NCBI GenBank assembly: GCA_041649335.1
Contig: JBAZNF010000030.1
Coordinates: 1-8,082 of the forward strand
Source: JBAYGJ01 sp041649335
GTDB taxonomy: Bacteria > Patescibacteriota > Patescibacteriia > UBA10025 > JAHIVO01
Reading direction: 5' to 3'
Length of the DNA stretch: 8,082 nucleotides
The translations under genes were made by a program, and so were the position numbers. The first letter of the stretch is position 1. The number at the start of each line of letters is the position of its first letter. Under the pieces are notes generated by a model. It saw only the letters and a program-made list of their open reading frames with translations. It was not told where the DNA came from and did not search any database. Shown here piece by piece: positions 1 through 6,116 of the stretch.

Positions 1-1
1 C

Positions 2-2053
2 GGGATTATCGCCCATATTGATGCCGGCAAGACTACCGTTTCCGAACGCATTCTTTTTTATACTGGAAAGAAGCACAAGATCGGCGAGGTACACGAGGGT
101 GAAGCGGAAATGGACTGGATGGAGCAGGAAAAGGAGCGCGGTATTACCATTACGTCTGCCGCCACGACGTGCTTCTGGAAGGATACCCGCATCAATATTA
201 TTGACACGCCCGGCCATATTGATTTTACCGTAGAAGTTCAGCGCAGTCTGCGCGTTTTGGACGGCGGGTTTATCGTATTCGACGGCGTGGCCGGCGTTGA
301 ACCACAGTCAGAGACCGTATTTCACCAGGCGGAGAAATTCGGCGTACCGCTGATGGGCTTTATCAATAAAATGGACCGGATGGGGGCGGATTTTTACGCC
401 GATGTAGCCGCCATCAAAGAGCGGTTGACCCCCCATGCCGTACCGATTCAATTGCCGATCGGCGCTGAGAGCAATTTTACCGGGATCATTGATTTATTCG
501 ATCGTCGCGCCCGTATCTACAAGGATGATTTGGGCAAAGAGTGGGAGGACCAGGATGTCCCGGAGGACATGAAAGAGAAGGTAGAAGAATACCGCCATGC
601 CATGATAGAAAAAATCGCCGAGCAGGATGACGTTTTGCTCCAGAAATACTTGGACAACCAGGAAATAAGCAATGAAGATCTCAAGCGGGTGCTGCGCCAG
701 GCCACGATCAGCAATAAGATTATGCCGATACTTGTCGGTTCCGCATTGAAGAATAAAGGCGTACAGCTCTTGCTGGACGCGGTCGTTGAATACCTGCCTT
801 CACCGCTGGAAGTGCCGGCCGTCAAAGGCATCGATCCGAAAACAGAAAAAGAAATCGAGTGTCCGACGACTGACGAGGCATCATTTGCAGCCTTGGCCTT
901 TAAAGTGGCCACGGATCCCTTTGTCGGTACGCTGACGTTTTTCCGCGTATATTCGGGAACCATGAAATCAGGATCGTATATCCTGAATGCCAGTAACGGC
1001 AACCAGGAGCGCGTCGGCCGGATATTGCGGATGCACGCTAACCACCGTGAAGATGTCAGCGAGGTATATTCCGGCGAGATCGCGGCTGCGGTCGGGTTAA
1101 AAAATACCACGACCGGGGACACGTTATGCGATCCGGACCATCCGTTGATTTTAGAAAAAATCACGTTTCCTGATCCGGTTATTTCCGTCGCCATCGAGCC
1201 GAAGACCAAGGTTGACCAGGAACGTATGGGCATGGCGCTGGCCAAACTGGCTGCCGAGGACCCGACGTTTAAAATCAGGACTGAGGAAGAGACAAGCCAG
1301 ACGGTCATATGGGGGATGGGAGAATTGCATTTGGAGATAATCGTTGACCGGATGAAGCGGGAGTTTAAGGTTGAAGCGAATGTCGGCCGGCCGCAGGTGG
1401 CATATAAGGAAACCATCAAAGGCATCGCTGAAGCGGAAGGAAAATACATCCGCCAGTCAGGCGGCCGGGGCCAATACGGCCACTGCATTATCCGTGTCGA
1501 ACCGCTTGAACGCGGTACTGGGTATGAATTTGTTGACGAGGTCAAAGGTGGGAATATCCCCAAGGAATATATCGTGCCAATCAATAAAGGTATAAAAGAG
1601 GCATTGGATCGTGGCGTTTTAGCCCATTATCCGATGGTAGACGTCAAAGCAACGTTGTTGGATGGCTCATACCATGAAGTCGACTCATCGGAATCCGCCT
1701 TTAAAATCGCCGGTTCAATGGCGTTGCAGACCGCCACCAAAAAAGCCAACCCGATTTTGCTTGAGCCGATTATGAAAGTTGAAGTCGTGACGCCAGAAAA
1801 ATCAATGGGTGATGTCATCGGCGACCTGAATTCCAAGCGGGCGACGATTAAGGAAATGAGGGACCGGGGCATGATGAAAGTTATTGATGCCGAAGTTCCG
1901 CTGGCTGAAATGTTTGGCTATGCGACGGCTTTACGGTCTATGTCGCAGGGCCGGGCTTCGTATTCCATGGAATTTTCGCAATATCAGGAAGTACCGAAAA
2001 ATGTTCTGATGCAGATTATCGGCACAGAAGAGGATACTAAGAAGAAAAAATAA
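2..2053 (+). CDS. fusA: Elongation factor G, 5'-truncated by window edge
   Basis: EF-G is the cytoplasmic translational GTPase that drives tRNA-mRNA translocation and, with ribosome recycling factor, splits the ribosome. The reading frame is open from base 2, so about 683 residues are visible and only roughly the first 10-20 are missing. Visible motifs, counted from base 2, are the P-loop AHIDAGKTT (residues 4-12), switch I RGITIT (46-51), DTPGHID (68-74), NKMD (122-125) and GSALKNKG (246-253). Domain II starts near 293, domain III carries GMGELHLEI (438-446), domain IV carries SGGRGQYGH and the tip loop YHEVDSSE with its conserved His near 558, and domain V starts near EPIMKVEVV (588). The protein ends in a lysine run before TAA. 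All domains are intact, so this looks like a functional housekeeping EF-G. The next gene starts nine bases after the stop. Confidence 0.98.
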   Translation, partial: GIIAHIDAGKTTVSERILFYTGKKHKIGEVHEGEAEMDWMEQEKERGITITSAATTCFWKDTRINIIDTPGHIDFTVEVQRSLRVLDGGFIVFDGVAGVEPQSETVFHQAEKFGVPLMGFINKMDRMGADFYADVAAIKERLTPHAVPIQLPIGAESNFTGIIDLFDRRARIYKDDLGKEWEDQDVPEDMKEKVEEYRHAMIEKIAEQDDVLLQKYLDNQEISNEDLKRVLRQATISNKIMPILVGSALKNKGVQLLLDAVVEYLPSPLEVPAVKGIDPKTEKEIECPTTDEASFAALAFKVATDPFVGTLTFFRVYSGTMKSGSYILNASNGNQERVGRILRMHANHREDVSEVYSGEIAAAVGLKNTTTGDTLCDPDHPLILEKITFPDPVISVAIEPKTKVDQERMGMALAKLAAEDPTFKIRTEEETSQTVIWGMGELHLEIIVDRMKREFKVEANVGRPQVAYKETIKGIAEAEGKYIRQSGGRGQYGHCIIRVEPLERGTGYEFVDEVKGGNIPKEYIVPINKGIKEALDRGVLAHYPMVDVKATLLDGSYHEVDSSESAFKIAGSMALQTATKKANPILLEPIMKVEVVTPEKSMGDVIGDLNSKRATIKEMRDRGMMKVIDAEVPLAEMFGYATALRSMSQGRASYSMEFSQYQEVPKNVLMQIIGTEEDTKKKK

Positions 2054-2062
2054 CATTGTTAT

Positions 2063-2674
2063 ATGGCTCAGGGCGAACGTCATGTGCGCCATCGTCATCA
2101 GTGGGCCTGGATCAGCGCTGGTATTGTGATTATTAGTATCGGGACAGTTTGGTATGTTACCGGTCAACGTTCGGATTCCAGCCCGCAAGATACAAACCAG
2201 AACAGTATGCATCAGGATTCTTTAGCGAATGCAACAACAGATAATACAAATATCGGTGGACAGGACGGCGGAACCAATACAAATGTCGGGCCGGCCGTAC
2301 AGAAGTATACGAATACTGAATATACATTTTCTGTAGAATATCCGACGGGCTGGGATAAAGTGACGTCAATAACTGGTGCCGGCGCCAATAAAATATTCTC
2401 AATCCAGTTGAGCGATCCGGTCAGTCCTTCCATAAATGTCAGTATCAGCGTCATGGCCGAGTCGTTTGAAAGCCAAGTCAGGGATTCAATTTCGATCAGC
2501 TCTGAACAGTCTATTACGGTCAATGGTCAGTCCGGGCAGGAACTGACCGGCGGCAGCGCAAAGGATGGGTCAACAGTTACCATTGTTATGATGATAAAAG
2601 ACGGTCTGCTGTATAGCGTGCGGGGGACTGGACAGGAATTTGAAAATATAGTAAATTCTTTGGAATTGAACTAG
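2063..2674 (+). CDS. Membrane-anchored protein with PsbP-like C-terminal domain, function unknown
   Basis: I do not recognise a named family. The 203-residue product has a basic, His/Arg-rich N-terminus (residues 1-13), one hydrophobic segment (about 14-33), a low-complexity linker rich in Asn, Asp, Thr, Gln, Ser and Gly (about 35-80), and a compact beta-rich domain (about 81-203). The positive N-terminus predicts N-in topology with the domain outside the membrane. There is no cysteine anywhere, so it is not a lipoprotein. The domain opens with YTFSVEYPTGW (87-97) and ends in a segment giving IKDGLLYSVRGTG and a final helix-like EFENIVNSLEL. That pattern resembles PsbP/Mog1-type extracellular domains; this is a fold-level guess. 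The gene starts nine bases after fusA with no Shine-Dalgarno and is followed by a hairpin. It interrupts the usual fusA-tuf adjacency and may be translated from the fusA transcript. Stop is TAG. Confidence 0.85.
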   Translation: MAQGERHVRHRHQWAWISAGIVIISIGTVWYVTGQRSDSSPQDTNQNSMHQDSLANATTDNTNIGGQDGGTNTNVGPAVQKYTNTEYTFSVEYPTGWDKVTSITGAGANKIFSIQLSDPVSPSINVSISVMAESFESQVRDSISISSEQSITVNGQSGQELTGGSAKDGSTVTIVMMIKDGLLYSVRGTGQEFENIVNSLELN

Positions 2675-2677
2675 CGT

Positions 2678-2713
2678 TATCGCATTATCCACAGATATGG
2701 GGATAATGCGATA
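2678..2713 (+). other. 13-bp perfect inverted repeat (hairpin) with a DnaA-box sequence
   Basis: The arms TATCGCATTATCC (2678-2690) and GGATAATGCGATA (2701-2713) are exactly complementary around a 10-base loop. The element begins four bases after the stop of the unknown membrane protein, a typical place for a transcript-end hairpin. No T-tract follows, so it is a poor intrinsic terminator and is more likely a 3'-end stabiliser, a weak pause site, or a protein site. Bases 2685-2693 read TTATCCACA, the consensus DnaA box. The opposite strand of 2698-2706 reads TTATCCCCA, one mismatch from it, giving two boxes facing each other. Confidence 0.75.
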
Positions 2714-2764
2714 GGGCAGGCAATAAGGATAAAATGGAGTTCAATCGATTGGCACAATATTTTT

Positions 2765-2776
2765 GCTAATATTAGC
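2765..2776. promoter_or_regulatory. 12-bp perfect palindrome, possible operator
   Basis: GCTAATATTAGC is perfectly self-complementary and ends two bases before a TATAAT at 2779-2784. A dyad in the spacer of a promoter is a common position for the operator of a dimeric helix-turn-helix regulator. One 12-bp palindrome in a gap of this size could also arise by chance, and no regulator gene is nearby. Confidence 0.25.
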
Positions 2777-2778
2777 CC

Positions 2779-2784
2779 TATAAT
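2779..2784 (+). promoter_or_regulatory. Possible upstream -10 element (TATAAT) for tuf
   Basis: A perfect sigma-70 type -10 hexamer, but the region 16-18 bases upstream is A/T-rich and contains no recognisable -35. A TTGGCA at 2749-2754 is 24 bases away, too far for standard spacing. It may be a secondary or regulated start for tuf, or simply an A/T-rich coincidence. The promoter at 2839-2867 is the stronger candidate. Confidence 0.25.
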
Positions 2785-2838
2785 AGGCAAAAGTAAAGCA
2801 GAAATGGGTTTTTATTGAGAAATAACGGCCCGGTCACC

Positions 2839-2867
2839 TTGCTTATTATCACTTCCACTGCTATAAT
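2839..2867 (+). promoter_or_regulatory. Sigma-70 type promoter for tuf, extended -10
   Basis: TTGCTT (2839-2844) and TATAAT (2862-2867) are separated by 17 bases, and TG at 2859-2860 makes an extended -10, TGCTATAAT. The -10 part is perfect; the -35 matches the consensus only in its TTG. Initiation would fall near 2874, leaving an untranslated leader of about 57 bases. The leader carries a T-rich stretch (2881-2897) and an A-rich stretch before the tuf start, but no Shine-Dalgarno. This promoter would let tuf be made at a higher rate than fusA. Confidence 0.65.
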
Positions 2868-2930
2868 CAAATCTGCAAATTCATTTTTTTATTTTTAGTA
2901 AGACAGATTAATTAAGAAAAAATAAGTTAT

Positions 2931-4115
2931 ATGACAGGAAAATTTGAACGAAAAAAACCGCATGTCAACGTTGGTACCATCGGTCACGTTGATCACGGCA
3001 AGACCACATTAACTGCCGCAATCTTAAAGACATTGTCGGATAAAGGATTTACCGCGCAATCAAAATCAGTTGACCAGATTGATAACGCGCCCGAGGAAAA
3101 AGAGCGCGGCATTACTATTGCCACTGCCCATGTGGAATATGAGACAGAAAAGCGCCATTATGCGCACATTGACTGTCCTGGCCATGCTGATTATATCAAA
3201 AACATGATTACCGGTGCCGCTCAGATGGATGGCGCCATTCTTGTCGTTTCTGCTGCTGACGGCCCGATGCCTCAGACCCGCGAACACATCCTCCTGGCCC
3301 ACCAGGTCGGCGTACCGTATATCGTTGTTTTCCTGAATAAAGTTGACATGGTTGATGACCAGGAGCTAATTGACCTGGTCGAGGTTGAAGTGCGCGATTT
3401 ACTCAAGAAATACGAATATCCGGGCGATACCATCCCGGTCATCAAAGGTTCAGCCTTGAAAGCGTTGGAAGGGGATGCCAAGAACCAGGATGCGATCATG
3501 GAATTAATGAAAGCTCTTGACGAGAATATTCCCGAGCCGAAACGGGACACTGATAAGCCGTTTTTAATGCCGATCGAAGACATCTTCTCGATTGAAGGCC
3601 GCGGCACGGTGGTCACCGGTCGTATCGAACGCGGCAAGGTCAAAATTAACGATGAAATTGAAATCGTCGGCATCAAGCCAACGGTAAAAACCGTCGTCAC
3701 CGGCATTGAAATGTTTAACAAATCACTGGACGAAGGACAGGCTGGCGACAATGCGGGCATTTTATTGCGCGGTACCAAGAAAGACGATGTGGAGCGCGGC
3801 CAGGTCATCGTCAAGCCGGGGTCAGTCACTCCGCATACTGAATTTGAAGGCGAGATATACATTCTAAGCAAGGAAGAAGGCGGCCGCCATACCCCGTTTT
3901 TTAAGGGTTACAAGCCGCAATTCTATATCAAAACCACTGATATTACCGGTGAGGTTGAATTACCCGAAAAGACAGAGATGGTCATGCCTGGCGATACCGT
4001 CAAACTGAAAATCAAGCTTATCGTACCGGTGGCGCTCGAAGAACAGCAGCGTTTCGCCATTCGCGAGGGTGGTCATACCGTCGGAGCCGGAGTCGTAACG
4101 AAAATATTTAAATAA
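2931..4115 (+). CDS. tuf: Elongation factor Tu
   Basis: EF-Tu is the cytoplasmic GTPase that carries aminoacyl-tRNA to the ribosomal A site. The product has 394 residues, the usual bacterial length, and is complete. Visible motifs are GHVDHGKT (residues 18-25), RGITI with the Mg-binding Thr62, DCPGH (81-85) with the catalytic His85, NKVD (136-139) and SAL (174-176). Domains 2 and 3 follow, with GRGTVVTGRIERG and the C-terminal GGHTVGAGVVTKI. The start ATG is fixed by the conserved N-terminus KFERKKPHVNVGTIGH. No Shine-Dalgarno precedes it; upstream sequence is A/T-rich. It has its own promoter in the preceding gap and a strong terminator right after it, so it can be expressed independently of both fusA and the S10 genes. 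Codons and length look ordinary for a highly expressed housekeeping gene. Confidence 0.99.
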   Translation: MTGKFERKKPHVNVGTIGHVDHGKTTLTAAILKTLSDKGFTAQSKSVDQIDNAPEEKERGITIATAHVEYETEKRHYAHIDCPGHADYIKNMITGAAQMDGAILVVSAADGPMPQTREHILLAHQVGVPYIVVFLNKVDMVDDQELIDLVEVEVRDLLKKYEYPGDTIPVIKGSALKALEGDAKNQDAIMELMKALDENIPEPKRDTDKPFLMPIEDIFSIEGRGTVVTGRIERGKVKINDEIEIVGIKPTVKTVVTGIEMFNKSLDEGQAGDNAGILLRGTKKDDVERGQVIVKPGSVTPHTEFEGEIYILSKEEGGRHTPFFKGYKPQFYIKTTDITGEVELPEKTEMVMPGDTVKLKIKLIVPVALEEQQRFAIREGGHTVGAGVVTKIFK

Positions 4116-4126
4116 ATGACTAAAAG

Positions 4127-4158
4127 GAAAATTCCAGATTGGTGTCTGGAATTTTCTT
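4127..4158 (+). terminator. Rho-independent terminator after tuf
   Basis: The arms GAAAATTCCAGA (4127-4138) and TCTGGAATTTTC (4145-4156) are perfectly complementary over 12 bp around the loop TTGGTG. The T-rich 3' side (ATTTTCTT) supplies the U-tract, and the A-rich 5' side could let it work in the reverse direction too. It starts 11 bases after the tuf stop and 50 bases before the rpsJ ATG, so it marks the boundary between the str and S10 transcription units, unless some polymerase reads through. Confidence 0.85.
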
Positions 4159-4208
4159 GCTACAGATAACACCGCACCAACCGCTTATTACCAATCAATA
4201 CCTTATTC

Positions 4209-4589
4209 ATGGCTAAACTGCCACATAACACAGAAGAAGAAGATGTAACGGCCAAACCGGCGCCAGGCAATGGTACCGAGGACGTGCAGCAGCGTATCCG
4301 CATTCGAATTCGGGCGTATGATCACAAAATTATCGATCAATCGACTCGGACGATATTAGATACCGCTGTCAGGACCGGAGCCCAGACGAAAGGGCCGATC
4401 CCGTTACCGACCGAAAAAAAACGCTATACGGTAAACCGGTCAACGTTCGTACACAAAGATGCCCGCGAGCAATACGAGATGCGCGTGCATAAGCGGCTGA
4501 TTGATATCATTAATCCGACACCGAAAACCATTGATGCCATGATGAGCCTGAATTTACCGGCTGGCGTGGATGTAGAGATAAAAATGTAG
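4209..4589 (+). CDS. rpsJ: 30S ribosomal protein S10, with N-terminal extension or downstream GTG start
   Basis: S10 is a small-subunit head protein (uS10) and, in bacteria generally, the partner of NusB in antitermination. From the ATG at 4209 the product has 126 residues, about 20-25 longer than usual. The family core begins near residue 27 (QQRIRIRIRAYDHK), includes the signature GPIPLPT (62-68), and ends with a standard INPTPKT and LPAGVDVEIKM. The extra N-terminus is acidic and low complexity. An in-frame GTG at 4284 (codon 26) would give a protein starting almost exactly like E. coli S10, so the true start is uncertain. Neither start has a clear Shine-Dalgarno; the ATG is preceded by A/T-rich sequence. 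The gene lies between the tuf terminator and a 194-base gap before rplC, so it may be transcribed partly on its own. I could not find a convincing promoter in its 50-base upstream region. Confidence 0.97.
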   Translation: MAKLPHNTEEEDVTAKPAPGNGTEDVQQRIRIRIRAYDHKIIDQSTRTILDTAVRTGAQTKGPIPLPTEKKRYTVNRSTFVHKDAREQYEMRVHKRLIDIINPTPKTIDAMMSLNLPAGVDVEIKM

Positions 4590-4590
4590 T

Positions 4591-4619
4591 TTGTAAGCGG
4601 AGGCCTTCTATCAAATTAT
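4591..4619 (+). promoter_or_regulatory. Possible promoter for rplC and downstream genes
   Basis: TTGTAA (4591-4596) and AATTAT (4614-4619) are spaced by exactly 17 bases; each hexamer matches the sigma-70 consensus at four of six positions. Initiation would fall near 4626, right at the 5' edge of the structured RNA that begins at 4628. The hexamers are weak, and the position two bases after the rpsJ stop is the main supporting fact. Confidence 0.3.
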
Positions 4620-4627
4620 CGGGTAGA

Positions 4628-4766
4628 TAGGTTCTGGGGATGACAATTCAAGAATCATATACAGCGTATTAATCCCCGGATAACGATTTGCCAGAACTTA
4701 CCGAGAGTCGCTCCCCGAGTGACTCAACGGACATCTGGCAGGCGCTACATAGCGCGACCGGTTTTT
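4628..4766 (+). promoter_or_regulatory. Structured leader RNA upstream of rplC, candidate attenuator
   Basis: This fills most of the 194-base rpsJ-rplC gap. Stem A pairs 4628-4637 with 4691-4700 (10 bp, one G-U). Stem B pairs 4633-4641 with 4672-4680 (9 bp, one G-U). Stem C pairs 4689-4695 with 4734-4740 (7 bp). A overlaps both B and C, so the RNA can hold either A or B plus C. Inside C lies hairpin D, 4705-4713 with 4717-4725, extended by 4701-4703 with 4728-4730. A last small hairpin E (4742-4746 with 4751-4755) is followed, after six bases, by five Ts (4762-4766). Two-state pairing ahead of ribosomal protein genes suggests autogenous control, for example by L4 or L3, acting on transcription or on the rplC start. 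The ligand is a guess, and I do not recognise a known RNA family. Confidence 0.45.
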
Positions 4767-4783
4767 AAGTTACCTTTACTATC

Positions 4784-5482
4784 ATGAAATACATTATCGG
4801 AAAAAAATTAAGCATGACCCAGCATTTTGCCGCTGACGGCACTGTTGTCCCGGTTACGGTCGTTGAAGCGGGCCCATCAACAGTCGTCCAGGTCAAGGAC
4901 ATGAAAAAAGACGGATATACGGCTGTTCAGGTTGGGTTTGGTGAATCGAAAAAAATCGGCAAGGCCAGGGGCGGACAGGTGAAGGGGCTGATCCAGCATA
5001 CTGATTTGCATGAATTTAGGGTGTCGGACGAATCAAGCCTGAAACGGGGCGATATTGTTACAGCCGCAGCGTTCCAGCCGGGTGATCTGGTCAAAGTAAC
5101 AGGGACTTCTAAAGGTAAAGGATTCCAGGGTGTTGTGAAACGGCATGGTTTTGCTGGGACGCGCGCAACGCATGGTAACAAGGACCAGCTGCGTATGCCC
5201 GGCTCGATCGGCGCTACTGCCCCCCAGCGGGTGATTAAGGGGATGCGTATGGCCGGCCAAATGGGCAATGCACGGACCACCGTCCATAATCTTGAAGTGA
5301 TTGAAGTGGTCCCGGATAAAAATTTATTATATCTTAAAGGAGCGGTACCGGGTCCGCGGGGGAATATTCTCATGCTGTCGGCTGACGGGGAGATGAAACT
5401 AGGGCAAGCGATCCCCGCTGAAGAACCGGAAAAAGTAACAAATGACGACAAGCCAGCAGAAAAGAAAGGTGAGAAGAAATAA
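4784..5482 (+). CDS. rplC: 50S ribosomal protein L3, with charged C-terminal tail
   Basis: L3 (uL3) is an early-assembly large-subunit protein whose long loop reaches towards the peptidyl transferase centre. The product has 232 residues, about 20 more than E. coli. The N-terminus KYIIGKKLSMTQHF is typical, the family signature spans about 97-120 (VTGTSKGKGFQGVVKR), and the loop GSIGATAPQRV (140-150) with MAGQMGNARTTV (156-167) is intact. The loop lacks the glutamine that PrmB methylates in E. coli L3 (Gln150) and is one residue shorter, as in many other bacteria. The core ends near residue 203; the last 20 or so residues are a Glu/Lys/Pro-rich, probably disordered tail. The ATG has no Shine-Dalgarno and follows the structured leader. 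The stop is one base before the rplD start, so the two are probably translationally coupled. Confidence 0.98.
   Translation: MKYIIGKKLSMTQHFAADGTVVPVTVVEAGPSTVVQVKDMKKDGYTAVQVGFGESKKIGKARGGQVKGLIQHTDLHEFRVSDESSLKRGDIVTAAAFQPGDLVKVTGTSKGKGFQGVVKRHGFAGTRATHGNKDQLRMPGSIGATAPQRVIKGMRMAGQMGNARTTVHNLEVIEVVPDKNLLYLKGAVPGPRGNILMLSADGEMKLGQAIPAEEPEKVTNDDKPAEKKGEKK
5466..5473 (+). promoter_or_regulatory. Shine-Dalgarno sequence for rplD
   Basis: AAGGTGAG lies in the last codons of rplC, 10 bases before the ATG at 5484. Its AGGTGA part is complementary to the usual 16S rRNA 3' end. It supports the start at 5484 over the ATG at 5442, which would add 14 residues with no counterpart in L4. It is one of only two clear Shine-Dalgarno sequences in this window. 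Confidence 0.6.
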
Positions 5483-5483
5483 T

Positions 5484-6113
5484 ATGTCGAAAATATCGGT
5501 ATATAATACAGCAGGAACGTCAGTCGGTGAAGTTGCCTTAGAGCCCAAGATTTTTGGCGTCCGGGTAAAGCCCCAGCTGATCCAGCAGGCAGTCCGTACG
5601 CAAATGGCCAATTCGCGCGTCGCGATTGCTCACACTTTAAACCGCTCGGAGGTGTCCGGCGGCGGCAAGAAGCCGTGGCGCCAAAAAGGAACGGGTCGCG
5701 CGCGGCACGGATCAATCCGGTCTCCATTGTGGAAGGGTGGCGGCATTACTTTCGGCCCACGGTCTGACAGGAATTTTTCGTTAAAAATGAACAAAAAAGC
5801 GAAACGCCAGGCGCTTTTTATGGCGCTCTCGGATCGGGCCAATGAGAAAAATATTATCATTGTCGATGCCCTGGCCATGAAGTCGGTTAAAACTAAGGAT
5901 TTACTGGCGTTAATTTCCAAATTACCGTTAAAGAAAACAATTTTACTGGCTCTGCCGAAAAGCGATCAAACGATCATAAAATCATCAAGGAATATCCCAT
6001 TTATAAAAACTATCACAGCAGACAGCCTCAATATCCTTGATGTCTTAAACCATGAAACGCTGCTCATGCCCAAAGCCAGCCTGGCAATGATTACCAAGAC
6101 GTATTTGAAATAA
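5484..6113 (+). CDS. rplD: 50S ribosomal protein L4
   Basis: L4 (uL4) folds on the large-subunit surface and sends a long basic loop to the exit-tunnel constriction; in E. coli it also represses its own operon. From the ATG at 5484 it has 209 residues, close to the family norm. The start MSKISVYN fits the family, and a Shine-Dalgarno precedes it. The tunnel loop is textbook: RSEVSGGGKKPWRQKGTGRA (residues 54-73) followed by RHGSIRSPLWKGGGITFGP, with the lysine that influences macrolide binding in E. coli (Lys63) retained. The Rossmann-like second half follows, with less conserved A/T-richer codons towards the end (about 150-209). It starts one base after rplC and ends three bases before rplW. 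If autogenous control exists here, L4 is a natural candidate repressor and the leader before rplC a natural target; that is inference. Confidence 0.98.
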   Translation: MSKISVYNTAGTSVGEVALEPKIFGVRVKPQLIQQAVRTQMANSRVAIAHTLNRSEVSGGGKKPWRQKGTGRARHGSIRSPLWKGGGITFGPRSDRNFSLKMNKKAKRQALFMALSDRANEKNIIIVDALAMKSVKTKDLLALISKLPLKKTILLALPKSDQTIIKSSRNIPFIKTITADSLNILDVLNHETLLMPKASLAMITKTYLK

Positions 6114-6116
6114 TAT

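Noticed and set aside
517..1584. Long open frame of 355 codons on the minus strand
   Set aside because: It is fully antisense to the conserved EF-G coding region and shows no family resemblance; it is a shadow of codon bias.
2678..2713. Intrinsic terminator after the unknown membrane protein
   Set aside because: The stem is perfect but no T-tract follows it, so termination is not supported from sequence alone.
2749..2767. Sigma-54 type promoter (TTGGCAC...TTGCT)
   Set aside because: The GG and GC doublets are 12 bases apart instead of the strict 10, so it cannot be a standard sigma-54 site.
4139..4166. Promoter for rpsJ (TTGGTG, 16 bases, TGC-TACAGA)
   Set aside because: Both hexamers match at only about half of their positions and the -35 lies in the terminator loop.
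4613..4693. A tRNA-like gene ending in CCA
   Set aside because: The acceptor arms pair only partly and no T-arm can be formed at the required position.
4742..4766. Intrinsic terminator just before rplC
   Set aside because: The 5-bp hairpin is small and the T-run begins six bases after it. It is kept only as part of the candidate leader.
5442..5483. Upstream ATG for rplD adding 14 residues
   Set aside because: It overlaps rplC, the added residues are not L4-like, and a Shine-Dalgarno is correctly placed for the ATG at 5484.
4927..5727. 266-codon minus-strand open frame across rplC and rplD
   Set aside because: It overlaps two unmistakable ribosomal protein genes, and its product is irregular with no recognisable domain.
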